Below are positions 1 through 9,350 of a stretch of 64,000 bases of DNA, in pieces; position 1 is the stretch's first letter; every line of letters begins with the position of its first letter. The stretch spans positions 806,001 to 870,000 of the forward strand of contig NZ_OCSR01000001.1 in assembly GCF_900230185.1 (NCBI RefSeq). Reading direction: 5' to 3'. Origin of the DNA: Burkholderia sp. OK233 (lineage in GTDB: Bacteria > Pseudomonadota > Gammaproteobacteria > Burkholderiales > Burkholderiaceae). The translations under genes were made by a program, and so were the position numbers. Below the pieces are notes generated by a model, which was not told where the DNA came from, ran no database searches, and saw only the letters and a list, made by a program, of their open reading frames with translations.

Positions 1-55
1 CGTCATCGAGACCGCCAGCACGGCGGCCCACAAGCCCGCACGTCAGTGCCGTGCC

Positions 56-1126
56 TTACTCCGCGCGCACGGGCACGCGTGGCGCTACCGCGCACATCAG
101 CTCGTAGCCGATCGTGCCGCACGCCTGCGCGACGTCGTCGATCGGCAGCGACGTGCCCCACAACTCGACACGCGAGCCGACGTTGGCCGTCGGGATTGGC
201 GTCAGGTCGACGGTCAGCATGTCCATCGACACCCGTCCGACGATCCGCGTACGCACGCCGTCGACGATCACCGGCGTGCCTTCCGGCGCGACCCGCGGAT
301 AACCATCCGCGTAACCGCAGGCCACCACGCCGATGCGCATCGCCCCACGCGCCTTGAACGCCGAACCATAGCCGACCGTATGGCCTTCGGCGAGCGTCTG
401 CACGGCGATCAGTTCGGAGGCGAGCGTCATGGCCGGTTGCAGGCCGGTGCTTTGGATCGCGGCCGTCACACCCGAGGGTGACGCACCGTACAGGATGATG
501 CCTGGGCGAACCCAGTCGAAGTGGGCTTCGGGATGCCACAGCGTCGCCGCCGAATTCGAGAGGCTGCGCGCGCCGGCAATGCCCTGCGCGCCGCGCTCGA
601 ACGCTTCCATCTGATGGGCGACGCCACGTTCGCCGTCGGCGTCCGAGAAATGGGTCATCAACGTGATCTGGCCGACGCCCGGGCAGGCCCGCGCGCGCTC
701 CCACGCGGCGCGGAATTTTTCCACCGTGTAACCAAGGCGGTTCATGCCGGTGTTCATCTTCAGCTGGATATTGACGGGCTTGGACAGGCGCGCCATTTCG
801 AGCATGCGCAGCTGTTCGTCCGAGTGCAGCGCCGTGGTCAGGCTGTAGCGGTCGATCACGTCGATATCGGTCGGACGAAAAAAGCCTTCGAGTAACAGAA
901 TCGGGCCGGCCCAGCCCAATTCACGCAACTTCACCGCCTCTTCGAGGTCCAGAAGACCAAAGCCGTCGGTTGCGCGCAAGCCGGGAAAAGCACGCGCGAG
1001 GCCGTGTCCATAGGCGTTTGCCTTGACGACGGCCCAGATCTTGGATTTTGCTGCGTAGCGCCGGGCAACGGCGAGATTATTGGCGAGTGCAGCAGTGTGA
1101 ATCGTGGCTGAGAGGGGGCGCGGCAT
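56..1126 (-). CDS. alr: Alanine racemase
   Basis: Pyridoxal-phosphate enzyme that interconverts L- and D-alanine, supplying D-alanine for peptidoglycan in the cytoplasm. The 356-residue length is normal for the family. The cofactor-lysine motif [11 protein letters not shown] places the Schiff-base lysine at residue 35. The C-terminal half carries VGYGSAFKA, whose tyrosine matches the second catalytic base, and the closing beta-domain motif GRVSMDM. The start gives [10 protein letters not shown], the usual first strand. It is transcribed leftward and is divergent from the LplT-type transporter, with about 220 bases between them. Only 55 bases of window remain after its TAA, so any downstream partner cannot be seen. 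Confidence 0.96.
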   Translation of the reverse strand: MPRPLSATIHTAALANNLAVARRYAAKSKIWAVVKANAYGHGLARAFPGLRATDGFGLLDLEEAVKLRELGWAGPILLLEGFFRPTDIDVIDRYSLTTALHSDEQLRMLEMARLSKPVNIQLKMNTGMNRLGYTVEKFRAAWERARACPGVGQITLMTHFSDADGERGVAHQMEAFERGAQGIAGARSLSNSAATLWHPEAHFDWVRPGIILYGASPSGVTAAIQSTGLQPAMTLASELIAVQTLAEGHTVGYGSAFKARGAMRIGVVACGYADGYPRVAPEGTPVIVDGVRTRIVGRVSMDMLTVDLTPIPTANVGSRVELWGTSLPIDDVAQACGTIGYELMCAVAPRVPVRAE

Positions 1127-1344
1127 GGGTAGTTTTCGTAAAGACGCTTGCGAATCAGGAGCTTACAGGGCGTTTTCAGTGCTCGGCAGCCCGCTGGGCG
1201 GTGCGATCAAGGATTCTGCTAGTCCGAATCCAGCTATTTTCATGATATAAAGCCGTGCGCACAACCCATTTCGAACGGTATAAGCCCGGACGCCTTGCAC
1301 ACGGCCGGGGCAGACAGACCGCAGCGAGGACAGCATCGCATCAG

Positions 1345-2652
1345 ATGAAAAAAGGTTTTTACACCATCATGGCCGCGCAGTTTTTTTCGTCGCTGGCCGA
1401 CAATGCGCTTCTGATCGCTGCTATCGCACTGCTGAAAGATCTTCACGCCCCGAACTGGATGACGCCGCTGCTCAAGTTGTTCTTTGTGCTGTCGTACGTC
1501 GTTCTGGCCGCCTTCGTGGGCGCCTTCGCCGACTCCCGTCCAAAGGGACAGGTGATGTTCGTCACCAATACCATCAAAGTAGTCGGTTGCATCACGATGC
1601 TGGTGGGCGCGCATCCGTTGCTCGCCTATGGCATCGTCGGCTTTGGCGCGGCGGCCTACTCGCCGGCCAAGTACGGCATTCTCACCGAACTGCTGCCGCC
1701 TGACCGGCTGGTCGCCGCGAACGGCTGGATCGAAGGCACCACGGTCGGTTCGATCATTCTCGGTACAGTGCTCGGCGGCGCGCTCATCAGCCCGCACATC
1801 GCCGCACCGATCCTCAGGCACCACATCCCCACGGTCAACACGCCCGCTGAAGCAGCGATGCTGGTGATCATGGCCATCTACGTGATCGCGGCGCTCTTCA
1901 ACCTGCGCATTCCCGACACCGGCGCGCGCTATCCGAAACAGGAACGCGGCCCGATCAAGCTGGTCACCGATTTCGCCGACTGCTTTCTCGTGCTGTGGCG
2001 TGACAAGCTCGGTCAGATCTCGCTCGCCGTCACCACGCTTTTTTGGGGCGCCGGCGCGACGCTGCAATTCATCGTGCTGAAGTGGGCCGAGGTGTCGCTG
2101 AACATGTCGCTTTCGGAAGCCGCCATTCTGCAAGCGGTGGTTGCGGTCGGCGTGGCAGTCGGCGCGATTTACGCAGCCTCGCGCGTGCCGTTGAAGAAGT
2201 CGCTGACGGTACTTCCGGTCGGCATCATGATGGGCATCGCCGTCATGCTGATGGCCTTCTACACACGCGATCTGTTCCCCACGCATTGGGGCCTGTATTT
2301 CGGCCGTGTGCATGTGCCGGGCTATCTGATCGTCGCGTATATCTTCCTGATGATCGTCGGCGGCCTGTCGGGTTTTTTCGTCGTACCGATGAATGCGCTG
2401 CTCCAGCATCGCGGCCACGTGCTGCTGTCGGCGGGGCACTCGATCGCCGTGCAGAACTTCAACGAAAATCTCTCGGTACTCGTGATGCTCTGCCTGTACG
2501 CTGTGCTGGTGTGGCTCGACGTGCCGGTCACGGCGGTGATCGTGCTATTCGGCACCTTCGTCTGCGTGATGATGTGGTTCGTGATGCGCCGCCACCAGGC
2601 GAATCAGCGCGCGTTCGACTCGGTCGCGCTGATTGGCGAAGTCAAGCACTGA
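1345..2652 (+). CDS. lplT: Lysophospholipid transporter LplT-type MFS protein (copy 1)
   Basis: Inner-membrane MFS carrier of the LplT family, which flips lysophospholipids inward for re-acylation. The 435-residue product starts at MKKGFYTIMAAQF. An in-frame upstream ATG at 1255 would add 30 polar residues with no family likeness, so I reject it. About twelve hydrophobic segments are visible, with family motifs SLADNALLIAAIALL, YSPAKYGILTELLP and the late motif SGFFVVPMNALLQHR. No aas acyltransferase partner is nearby. thiD follows on the same strand after 55 bases and may be cotranscribed. A second paralogue lies at 49061-50359. The substrate is inferred from family only. Confidence 0.88.
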   Translation: MKKGFYTIMAAQFFSSLADNALLIAAIALLKDLHAPNWMTPLLKLFFVLSYVVLAAFVGAFADSRPKGQVMFVTNTIKVVGCITMLVGAHPLLAYGIVGFGAAAYSPAKYGILTELLPPDRLVAANGWIEGTTVGSIILGTVLGGALISPHIAAPILRHHIPTVNTPAEAAMLVIMAIYVIAALFNLRIPDTGARYPKQERGPIKLVTDFADCFLVLWRDKLGQISLAVTTLFWGAGATLQFIVLKWAEVSLNMSLSEAAILQAVVAVGVAVGAIYAASRVPLKKSLTVLPVGIMMGIAVMLMAFYTRDLFPTHWGLYFGRVHVPGYLIVAYIFLMIVGGLSGFFVVPMNALLQHRGHVLLSAGHSIAVQNFNENLSVLVMLCLYAVLVWLDVPVTAVIVLFGTFVCVMMWFVMRRHQANQRAFDSVALIGEVKH

Positions 2653-2707
2653 CCCGCGGCGGGCACCGCGCTTACTGCCCGCGCCTTCCCCCTTTCCTCG
2701 CTTTGCC

Positions 2708-3514
2708 ATGACTCAACCCATTCCCAATGTGCTGACGATCGCCGGTTCCGATTCCGGCGGCGGCGCCGGCATTCAGGCCGATCTGAAGGCTTTCTCGGCG
2801 CTCGGCGCATACGGCGCGAGCGTGATCACCGCGCTCACTGCGCAGAATACGCGCGGCGTCACGGCGATTCATGCGCCGGAGCCCGCCTTCATTACCGCGC
2901 AACTCGATGCGGTGTTCGACGACATCCGTATCGATGCCGTGAAGATCGGCATGCTGGCGAATGCGGGAATCGCGCGTGCGGTCGCCGACGCGCTGCGGCG
3001 GCACAAGCCGAAGCATGTCGTGCTCGACACGGTGATGATTTCGAAGAGCAATCACGCGCTGTTGCTGCCGGATGCTGTTGCAGCGGTGCGCGACGAGTTG
3101 CTGCCACTGGCCGATCTGCTGACGCCGAATCTGCCGGAAGCAGCGGCTTTGCTGGGCGTGCAAGCTGCCACTGACGAAGCCGGTATGGTCGAGCAAGGCG
3201 AAGCGTTGCGTGCGCTTGGCGCACGGGCGGTGCTGATGAAGGGCGGCCATTTGAGCGCGGCGGACAGCCCCGACTGGCTCATCCAGGAAAGCGGCACGCT
3301 GCGTTTGGGCGGCCCGCGCGTGCCGGTGAAGAATACGCACGGGACGGGCTGCACGCTGTCGTCGGCGATTGCGGCACTGATTCCGCAGCGCGCCGATCTG
3401 GCGAGCGCGGTCGCTGACGCCAAGCTGTATCTGACCGGCGCGTTGCAGGCGAGCGATCGGCTGGACGTCGGCAGCGGCGTCGGGCCGGTGCATCATTTTT
3501 ATCGGTGGTGGTGA
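2708..3514 (+). CDS. thiD: Hydroxymethylpyrimidine/phosphomethylpyrimidine kinase
   Basis: Phosphorylates HMP and HMP-P in thiamine biosynthesis (ribokinase-like fold, cytoplasmic). The 268-residue length fits ThiD. Visible motifs are the N-terminal VLTIAGSDSGGGAGIQADLK, the AQNTRGV loop, and the C-terminal anion-hole and catalytic motif NTHGTGCTLSSAIAA. The start ATG at 2708 gives MTQPIPNVLTIAG; a longer in-frame start would overlap lplT and add a disordered leader. It ends in an uncommon HHFYRWW tail. No TPP riboswitch is visible upstream and no other thi genes are in the window. It converges on the DUF1853 gene. Confidence 0.94.
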   Translation: MTQPIPNVLTIAGSDSGGGAGIQADLKAFSALGAYGASVITALTAQNTRGVTAIHAPEPAFITAQLDAVFDDIRIDAVKIGMLANAGIARAVADALRRHKPKHVVLDTVMISKSNHALLLPDAVAAVRDELLPLADLLTPNLPEAAALLGVQAATDEAGMVEQGEALRALGARAVLMKGGHLSAADSPDWLIQESGTLRLGGPRVPVKNTHGTGCTLSSAIAALIPQRADLASAVADAKLYLTGALQASDRLDVGSGVGPVHHFYRWW

Positions 3515-3614
3515 GGGGCGAAAGCGCTTTGGCATTGCGGCAGTAGTATCCGCTGCGTTGCACGGCTTTACGCCACTATCGCTTCCGTGCGCCCTATTAT
3601 CGTTCCCACGATTC

Positions 3615-4661
3615 CTACGGCTGCCGCGCGTAGGCCTGCGCAAGCTCAGGCCATTCGTTGGGCACGATGAAGCCGCGCGAGCGTTCGATACGGTTGCCTG
3701 CGTTGTCGTCGACGAACGCCGCGACCATTGTCGGCCCGTGCAGATGTGAAGTTTGCGCAGCGAGCGTTCGGGCATCGACAAAAGCGAATTCCACTTCTTC
3801 CGCCTCGCCCGGCGTACCCGCAGCACCCGGCTCGTACCTTCCTGGCGCAAGCCATTCCAACCGAGGCAGCACGCGCCACATTTGCGCATGCGCCGCGGCA
3901 AAGTCCGGCCAATCGTTGCGCGTGACCCACCAGCCACGTCCATGCGACGGATCGAGCTCGACAGGATCGGCCGGCATCTCGCCAGCACGATAGAACAGCC
4001 AGCCTTTGATGAACATCTGCGGCGTCCACGGCCCTGCGTGGCCGACCGATGCGAACTCTTCGCGCGCGCTCAACGGCAACTGATGATTCAGAACATGCGC
4101 GAGCTTCAGATCGAAGCGGTCTTTCAGATTCGGGCCGACGTAATCGGCCAGGTGCGCCACCGACTGCGTGGTTAACTGCGTGCGGCTTTCGCCCGCATGC
4201 AGATAGCACTTCACCGCCAGCTCCCAATGCAGGCGCGCGCCCTGCTGCGTCTGCACGAGAAAATCGCATTCACCGAGCGTGACGCCCGAGCGTCGCAGCG
4301 GCACACCGGCCGCAACCAGCCGCGTCGCCGGTCCATGTTGCAGGAACCATCCGAGCAACCATTCCGCGTAGCGGCCAAGACGCGTGATACGCGTCGCGGC
4401 GAGATCGCGGTGCAGGTCGGCAGGATCGGCGTCCAGCGCGCACAACCAGTCGACGGTTGCATCAGCTTCCTGCTGCGTGTCGAAAGGACTCGCGAGCACA
4501 CCTACCGGTGGTTGCGCGCGCAACAAATTGGCGCTCAGCAGCAACCACGCGAGATCGCGCACGGCCGGTTCGCGCAATGTATCAAGCAGCTTCCCGAGGA
4601 TCGCCGCGGATGAGCCGGGCGCGGCGGCGAAGCGCGCCGTCGGCCCGTTCGCGTCCGTCAC
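3615..4661 (-). CDS. DUF1853 family protein
   Basis: A 348-residue protein that I recognise as DUF1853, a conserved proteobacterial family of unknown function. Typical features are the aromatic-rich N-terminal helices (AWLLLSANLLRAQ, RLGRYAEWLLGWFL) and the central LHWELAVKCYLH and YVGPNLKDRFDLK stretches, which recall nuclease-like folds. That structural link is only an inference. The start is a GTG at 4661 whose bases overlap the TGA of the upstream uracil-DNA glycosylase gene by 4 nucleotides (GTGA), so translation is probably coupled. It is the last gene of tsaB-rimI-udg-DUF1853. Its constant place behind a repair enzyme hints at nucleic-acid work. Confidence 0.85.
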   Translation of the reverse strand: MTDANGPTARFAAAPGSSAAILGKLLDTLREPAVRDLAWLLLSANLLRAQPPVGVLASPFDTQQEADATVDWLCALDADPADLHRDLAATRITRLGRYAEWLLGWFLQHGPATRLVAAGVPLRRSGVTLGECDFLVQTQQGARLHWELAVKCYLHAGESRTQLTTQSVAHLADYVGPNLKDRFDLKLAHVLNHQLPLSAREEFASVGHAGPWTPQMFIKGWLFYRAGEMPADPVELDPSHGRGWWVTRNDWPDFAAAHAQMWRVLPRLEWLAPGRYEPGAAGTPGEAEEVEFAFVDARTLAAQTSHLHGPTMVAAFVDDNAGNRIERSRGFIVPNEWPELAQAYARQP

Positions 4662-5596
4662 TTTGCCGCGTTGGACGGCACGCCGCCCGCCGCGAGCCAC
4701 GTGTCGCGCGCGAGGCACAGGTCCGCCCAGGCCTTCGCCTTGTCGGGCAGGCTGCGCAGCAGGTACGCCGGGTGATAGGTGACGATGACCGGCACGCCTT
4801 CGTATTCGTGCACGCGGCCGCGCAGCGACGAAATGCTCGCGTCGGTTTTCAGCAGACTTTGCGCGGCAAAGCGGCCCAGTGCGACGATCAGCTTTGGCTT
4901 GACCAGCGCGACCTGGCGTTGCAGGTAAGGCTCGCAACGCGCGACTTCGTCCGGCTCGGGATTGCGGTTACCCGGCGGGCGGCATTTGATTACGTTGGCG
5001 ATATAGACGTTGCTGTCACGCGCGAGCGTCAGCGAACGCAGCATATTGTCGAGCAGCTTGCCGGCCTGGCCGACGAACGGCTCGCCCAGGCGATCTTCGT
5101 TCTCGCCCGGCGCTTCGCCGATCAGCATCCAGTCGGCATTGCGATCGCCGACGCCGAATACCGTGTTCGTGCGTTTCTCGCACAGACGGCAGCGTTCACA
5201 CGCGGCGACCTGCTCGCTCAACGCGTCCCAGTCGAGCGTCTGGATCGATGAGGGCTCGGGCGCCTCGCGACGCGCTTCCGCAGGAGCGTGGGCCGGCTGA
5301 TCGTCGAACCATGCGAAATCGTCGTCGGGTGGAGCGTCGAACGCCGGCGGCTCAGTTGCTCGCGACTGCGGCGTGGGCTGGCTTGTCGGCTGCCGTGTAT
5401 TGGTCGGCGCTTGCGCTCGCCCCTGCGCCTGCTCCTGCGCTGGTGGCGGTGCGCGACGCGCCGCCTGGTTCGCTAACGCACCAGCGCCCTGCTCGACGCC
5501 CGTGTCAACGGCGCTCTCCTGCGCCGCCGACATCCCGCGACGCACCCACAGCGGCGCGAGCCCGAACTCTTCCAGTACCGATTCATGCAGCGCCAT
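4658..5596 (-). CDS. Family 4 (Fe-S) uracil-DNA glycosylase
   Basis: Removes uracil from DNA as the first step of base-excision repair. The 312-residue product has an N-terminal region of about 120 residues rich in Pro, Gln and Ala, then the catalytic domain. Motif 1 is GEAPGENEDRLGEPFVGQAG (about 160-179) and motif 2 is TYHPAYLLR. Cysteines near 133/136/139 and at 205 and 221 match the four-cysteine iron-sulfur pattern of this family. The start MALHESVLEEFGL is preferred over an in-frame ATG 18 bases upstream. The gene overlaps the end of rimI by 14 bases and the start of the DUF1853 gene by 4. The disordered N-terminus is longer than in minimal family members. Confidence 0.92.
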   Translation of the reverse strand: MALHESVLEEFGLAPLWVRRGMSAAQESAVDTGVEQGAGALANQAARRAPPPAQEQAQGRAQAPTNTRQPTSQPTPQSRATEPPAFDAPPDDDFAWFDDQPAHAPAEARREAPEPSSIQTLDWDALSEQVAACERCRLCEKRTNTVFGVGDRNADWMLIGEAPGENEDRLGEPFVGQAGKLLDNMLRSLTLARDSNVYIANVIKCRPPGNRNPEPDEVARCEPYLQRQVALVKPKLIVALGRFAAQSLLKTDASISSLRGRVHEYEGVPVIVTYHPAYLLRSLPDKAKAWADLCLARDTWLAAGGVPSNAAK

Positions 5597-6077
5597 CTGC
5601 GCCCTCCGTGGCAAACGAGAAACGCATCACGATGGCGTCCTCCCGGCTGCGATGCCGCGCCGGATAATAGTTTTTGCGCCGGCCGATCGACGCAAAGCCG
5701 AAACGCTCGTAAAGCCGGATAGCCCGGTGATTCGAGGGCCGCACTTCGAGCAGCAGACCGTCGAGTTTTTCGGCGCGCGTAATGCGCACCGCTTCACGCA
5801 GCAGCGCGAGCCCGGCGCCGGCACCTTGCGCGGCGGGCGTCACGCACAAATTGAGCAGATGCATTTCATCGACCACCGGCATCAGCACGCAATAACCGAT
5901 CAGCGAACCGGTTACGTGACGCATGCAGATGCCGAAATAGCCGTTACGCAGCGAATCGCCGAAATTGCCGCGACTCCAGGGGAATTCGTAGGCAAGCTTT
6001 TCGATGGCCGCGACCTCGTCCAGATCGGCTTCGGTCATCGGCGACATATAACGGTCCGCCAGCAACACCCCGCTCAT
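5583..6077 (-). CDS. rimI: Ribosomal protein bS18-alanine N-acetyltransferase
   Basis: GNAT acetyltransferase that acetylates the N-terminal alanine of ribosomal protein S18. The 164-residue length is typical. Motifs seen are the N-terminal AIEKLAYEFPWSRGNF, the acetyl-CoA loop VTPAAQGAGAGLALL in the Q/R-x-x-G-x-A/G region, and the closing RPSNHRAIRLYERFGF and RRKNYYP. Its ATG overlaps the TGA of tsaB (ATGA at 6074-6077). The tsaB-rimI pairing is common in proteobacteria and supports the assignment over a generic GNAT. Confidence 0.94.
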   Translation of the reverse strand: MSGVLLADRYMSPMTEADLDEVAAIEKLAYEFPWSRGNFGDSLRNGYFGICMRHVTGSLIGYCVLMPVVDEMHLLNLCVTPAAQGAGAGLALLREAVRITRAEKLDGLLLEVRPSNHRAIRLYERFGFASIGRRKNYYPARHRSREDAIVMRFSFATEGADGAA

Positions 6078-6886
6078 TGCCGGCCCTCACCATGGTCCGC
6101 TTCATGTGCCATCCTGGCAGCTTGCTCGGCCTTGGCGGCTTTTTCGGCGACGCGCTCCGCCGTGGTCTGGGCGACCTTGTCGCGAATGTATTCCGGCGCG
6201 GCCTGATCCGCGGGCACCGTGCGGCCGGCGCGAAACGCGCGCAACGCCGCGTGTGCGAGCGGCACAGCATGCGGCAGCGCTTCGCTGTCGACGGTTCGCG
6301 CAGCCGCGACGGCGGGCAGCCGCGCGCCGAAGGCCGCAGCAGCATTGCCCGCCAGCGTGAAGGGGACATCGGGCAACACGAGCCGTTCCGGCGCGTCGAG
6401 CGAAGCCGCCTGAAGCGTGCGCCATTCGCCAACGGCCGCGTCCCAGGCGTAGTCGGCCCAATAGATTTCGTCCATCCGGGCGTCGAGCGCGGCGAGCACA
6501 CGGGTCGCCGACGGGTCGCGCAGCCGTGCGCTTTCCGCGCAGGCCAGCAGCGTGCTGACCGGTACGACCGGCAGATTCAGGCCGAACGCGAGGCCCTGAG
6601 CAACGCCTGTCGCAGTGCGAAGACCCGTGAATGAGCCGGGGCCGGAGCCGAAGGCGATGGCATTGCAATTCGCCAGTTTCAGGCCGGCTTCGTCGAAAAG
6701 TTCGCGAATGGCGGGCAAGAGGCGCGTGCTGGAGACTGCGCCGGTTTGCTCGTGGCGCATCCAGATCCGGGGTTCGGCGTTGCCTTGGTCCGCTGTCTGG
6801 CTCGCCGCGCCGCCGACGGCGGACAGGAGCGCTACCGAGCAGAATTCGGTCGAGGTATCGAGAGCAAGAAGCACAGTTTGAGTCAT
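6074..6886 (-). CDS. tsaB: tRNA t6A threonylcarbamoyl transfer factor TsaB
   Basis: Partner of TsaD and TsaE in making N6-threonylcarbamoyladenosine at tRNA position 37. It has the ASKHA-fold start VLLALDTSTEFCSVAL and the signature AFGSGPGSFTGLRTATGVAQ. At 270 residues it is about 40 longer than the E. coli protein. The extra length is a charged Ala/Lys/Glu helix at the C-terminus (TAERVAEKAAKAEQ). The start at 6886 gives MTQTVLLALDTS; a longer frame to 7120 is unsupported. It heads the leftward operon tsaB-rimI-udg-DUF1853 and is divergent from the acyl-CoA-binding protein gene. Confidence 0.94.
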   Translation of the reverse strand: MTQTVLLALDTSTEFCSVALLSAVGGAASQTADQGNAEPRIWMRHEQTGAVSSTRLLPAIRELFDEAGLKLANCNAIAFGSGPGSFTGLRTATGVAQGLAFGLNLPVVPVSTLLACAESARLRDPSATRVLAALDARMDEIYWADYAWDAAVGEWRTLQAASLDAPERLVLPDVPFTLAGNAAAAFGARLPAVAAARTVDSEALPHAVPLAHAALRAFRAGRTVPADQAAPEYIRDKVAQTTAERVAEKAAKAEQAARMAHEADHGEGRQ

Positions 6887-7049
6887 GGACCGTATTGTAA
6901 TCGGCACGGCGCGTGCAGATGCGGTTTTGGGTGTGCCCGCCGGGTGGGGATGGATGTTTGGAATAACCCCTCGGCCCCGCCGCCGCATGCAGTTGTTATG
7001 ATCATCGGCCCAGCCAGAACCAACCCCGCAAGCCGGGCAAAAAACCACC

Positions 7050-7319
7050 ATGACAGACATCAACGCGCAATTCGTCCAGGCCCAGGAAGATGCCAAGCAA
7101 CTGCCCGAGCGTCCGGGCAACCTTACCCTTCTGCGCCTTTATGCCCTCTACAAGCAGGCCATCGATGGCGACGTCCACGGCGACAAACCCGGCTTCACCG
7201 ATATCGTCGGCAAATACAAGTACGATGCGTGGGCCGCGCTCAAAGGCACCGCGCAGGACGCGGCAAAGCAGCAATACGTCGAACTGATCGAAGCCCTCAA
7301 GAGCGGCACCGCCGCCTGA
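7050..7319 (+). CDS. Acyl-CoA-binding protein
   Basis: Small four-helix protein that binds long-chain acyl-CoA esters in the cytosol. The 89 residues cover a complete ACBP domain: LYALYKQAIDGDVHGDKPG, then KYKYDAWAALKG, with the conserved Tyr and Lys residues that hold the CoA phosphate. It stands alone, divergent from tsaB. ACBP is mainly eukaryotic but is known in some proteobacteria, including Burkholderia relatives. A possible -10 TATGAT lies at 6997-7002 without a convincing -35. Confidence 0.93.
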   Translation: MTDINAQFVQAQEDAKQLPERPGNLTLLRLYALYKQAIDGDVHGDKPGFTDIVGKYKYDAWAALKGTAQDAAKQQYVELIEALKSGTAA

Positions 7320-7736
7320 ATCTGCCCCCGCGGCTAAATCCGTCGTCGGGCAGCCAAACGAAGGTTTTCCGCCAGGAAACTTCCTACTAGTGGCGCAGTG
7401 CAACAAAACCCTATACAATGCTGCCTGCGCTTCACTGCTTTGCCCGGCTTTCCTCTAGCGGCCTTTGCGGCGCAGCGCCTCGTAGCGTTTAGCTCCAATC
7501 CAGTTTAGAACCTGTCCCCTCCTGCCTAGCCCCCTACGGGCGATCATGTCCCAGGCTGGCGGCACGCCGTGTTGGCATGTCGCATCCGATACAGCTTCTA
7601 ACGAAAAGCTCGCCTTTATTGTCGCGAGCTGCCCCCGTTTTTCGATTTGCTCGCTGCTTCTTTGCTCGCTGAATCCGACGACTTGGGTATGCCGATTGGC
7701 GCCGACGTTTTAATTCCCTGTGTACCAAGGATTCTC
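7320..7736 (+). other. Gene-free region: leader of the DEAD-box helicase gene
   Basis: There is no credible ORF in these 417 bases. A TATACAAT box at 7412-7419 could be the -10 of the helicase promoter, with only a weak -35, which would leave a 5' leader of roughly 300 bases. Cold-shock DEAD-box helicases such as csdA/deaD are known to have long regulatory leaders, so the same may apply here. I could not define a stable structure by eye. Confidence 0.4.
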
Positions 7737-9350
7737 ATGACTTCGAGCAATACCCCCAGCAGCCCGTTGAACGCCATCGCCGATCAAGCCCTCGGTCTTG
7801 CCGACGCTCCCGCACAAGCCGCAGCTGTTGCTGCCGCTCCGGAAGCTGTCGCTGCAGAAGCCGCAGTGTCGACCGGCCCGTCGTTCGCGTCGCTCGGTCT
7901 CTCCGCGGATGTCGTCTCCGCCCTGACCGCCGCTGGTTATCAAAACCCGACTCCGGTTCAGCAACGCGCGATCCCCGCTGGCATCGCCGGCCGCGATCTG
8001 ATGGTCTCGAGCCCGACCGGTTCGGGCAAGACCGCCGCGTTCATGCTGCCCGCCATCGAGCGTTTTTCGCAACTGCAAAAAGCACAAGCCAGCCAGCCGC
8101 GTGAACCGCGTCCGGCCGATGGCGCCCGCACGCGCCGTCCGCAACCGGTTGCCCGTCCGACCATGCTGGTTCTGACGCCGACCCGCGAACTCGCGATGCA
8201 GGTCACCACCGCTGCTGCCACGTATGGCAAGCACCTCAAGCGTCTGCGTACCGTCAGCATTCTGGGCGGCGTCGCTTACGGTCAACAGCTGATGCTGCTG
8301 GCGAAGAACCCGGAAATCCTGGTTGCTACGCCGGGCCGTTTGATCGACCACCTGGAACGCGGCCGTATTGACCTGTCGCAACTGCAGATCCTCGTGCTCG
8401 ACGAAGCTGACCGCATGCTGGACATGGGCTTCATCGAAGACATCGAAACGATCGTCGCCGCTACGCCGGCTACGCGTCAAACCATGCTGTTCTCGGCTAC
8501 GCTCGACGGCAAGATCGGCTCGTTGACCGGCCGTCTGCTGAAGGATCCGGAACGCATCGAGATCGTTCAACGCCTCGAACAACGCACCAACATCGCGCAA
8601 ACCGTCCACTATGTTGACGACCGCGATCACAAGGATCGTCTGCTCGACCATCTGCTGCGTGACGAGGGCCTCGACCAGGCCATCGTCTTCACGGCAACCA
8701 AGATGGACGCTGACCAACTGGCTGGCCGTCTGGCCGACGCCGGTTTCGAATCGGCTGCCCTGCACGGCGATCTGCCGCAAGGCGCACGTAACCGCACGAT
8801 CAAGGCCCTGCGCGAGCGCCGTGTGCGCGTGCTGGTGGCAACGGACGTCGCCGCTCGCGGTATCGACATCCCGGGCATCACGCACGTGTTCAACTACGAC
8901 CTGCCGAAGTTCGCTGAAGACTACGTGCACCGTATCGGCCGTACCGGCCGTGCTGGCCGCTCGGGTATCGCAGTGAGCCTCGTGCACCATGCGGAACAAG
9001 GCGCGCTGAAGCGCATCGAGCGTTTCGTGCGCACCCCGCTGCCGGTCAACGTCGTCGAAGGCTTCGAGCCGCGCAAGTCGGCTCCGTCGGGCGGTGGCCG
9101 TCCTGGCTTTGGGGGCCGTGGCCGTCCGGGCGGTGGCAATGGCGGTGGTGGCCGTCGCTTCGGCAGCGGCGCAGGCAAGCCGGCTGGTAACGGCGGCGGT
9201 TCGCGCAGCGGTAGCGGCAATGGTGGCGGCTGGGCCGGCAAGTCGGCTGGCGGCGGTTCGCGTGAAGGCGGCTTCGGCGGCGGTTCGCGTGACGGTGGCT
9301 ACGGCGCACGCCGCAGCGACGGCCCGCGTACGGCGCGTCGCGGCAGCTAA
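7737..9350 (+). CDS. DEAD-box ATP-dependent RNA helicase (RhlE-like)
   Basis: RNA helicase of superfamily 2. The 537 residues hold the full motif set: Q-motif GYQNPTPVQQRAIP, motif I SPTGSGKT, Ia PTRELA, II DEAD, III SAT, and VI HRIGRTGRAG. The helicase core is followed by about 100 residues of Gly/Arg/Ser-rich repeats (GGGRPGFGGRGRPGGG and similar), an RNA-binding tail. The N-terminus has an Ala/Val-rich stretch before the Q motif. The start ATG at 7737 gives MTSSNTPSS; an upstream in-frame ATG at 7647 would add a cysteine-containing leader that I reject. RhlE is the nearest subgroup; CsdA is excluded by the missing RRM-like C-terminal domain. A strong terminator follows at 9460. Confidence 0.92.
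   Translation: MTSSNTPSSPLNAIADQALGLADAPAQAAAVAAAPEAVAAEAAVSTGPSFASLGLSADVVSALTAAGYQNPTPVQQRAIPAGIAGRDLMVSSPTGSGKTAAFMLPAIERFSQLQKAQASQPREPRPADGARTRRPQPVARPTMLVLTPTRELAMQVTTAAATYGKHLKRLRTVSILGGVAYGQQLMLLAKNPEILVATPGRLIDHLERGRIDLSQLQILVLDEADRMLDMGFIEDIETIVAATPATRQTMLFSATLDGKIGSLTGRLLKDPERIEIVQRLEQRTNIAQTVHYVDDRDHKDRLLDHLLRDEGLDQAIVFTATKMDADQLAGRLADAGFESAALHGDLPQGARNRTIKALRERRVRVLVATDVAARGIDIPGITHVFNYDLPKFAEDYVHRIGRTGRAGRSGIAVSLVHHAEQGALKRIERFVRTPLPVNVVEGFEPRKSAPSGGGRPGFGGRGRPGGGNGGGGRRFGSGAGKPAGNGGGSRSGSGNGGGWAGKSAGGGSREGGFGGGSRDGGYGARRSDGPRTARRGS

Noticed and set aside
1..55. A short hydrophobic minus-strand frame (LWAAVLAVSMT) after alr
   Set aside because: It could be the beginning of a membrane protein, but only 55 bases are visible and no start can be justified.
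1240..2439. A 399-residue open frame on the minus strand inside lplT
   Set aside because: It is antisense to a clear transporter gene, is His/Arg/Asp-rich in the manner of GC-rich shadow frames, and shows no family motif.
2653..2707. Possible TPP riboswitch before thiD
   Set aside because: Only 55 bases lie between lplT and thiD, too short, and no thi-box sequence is present.
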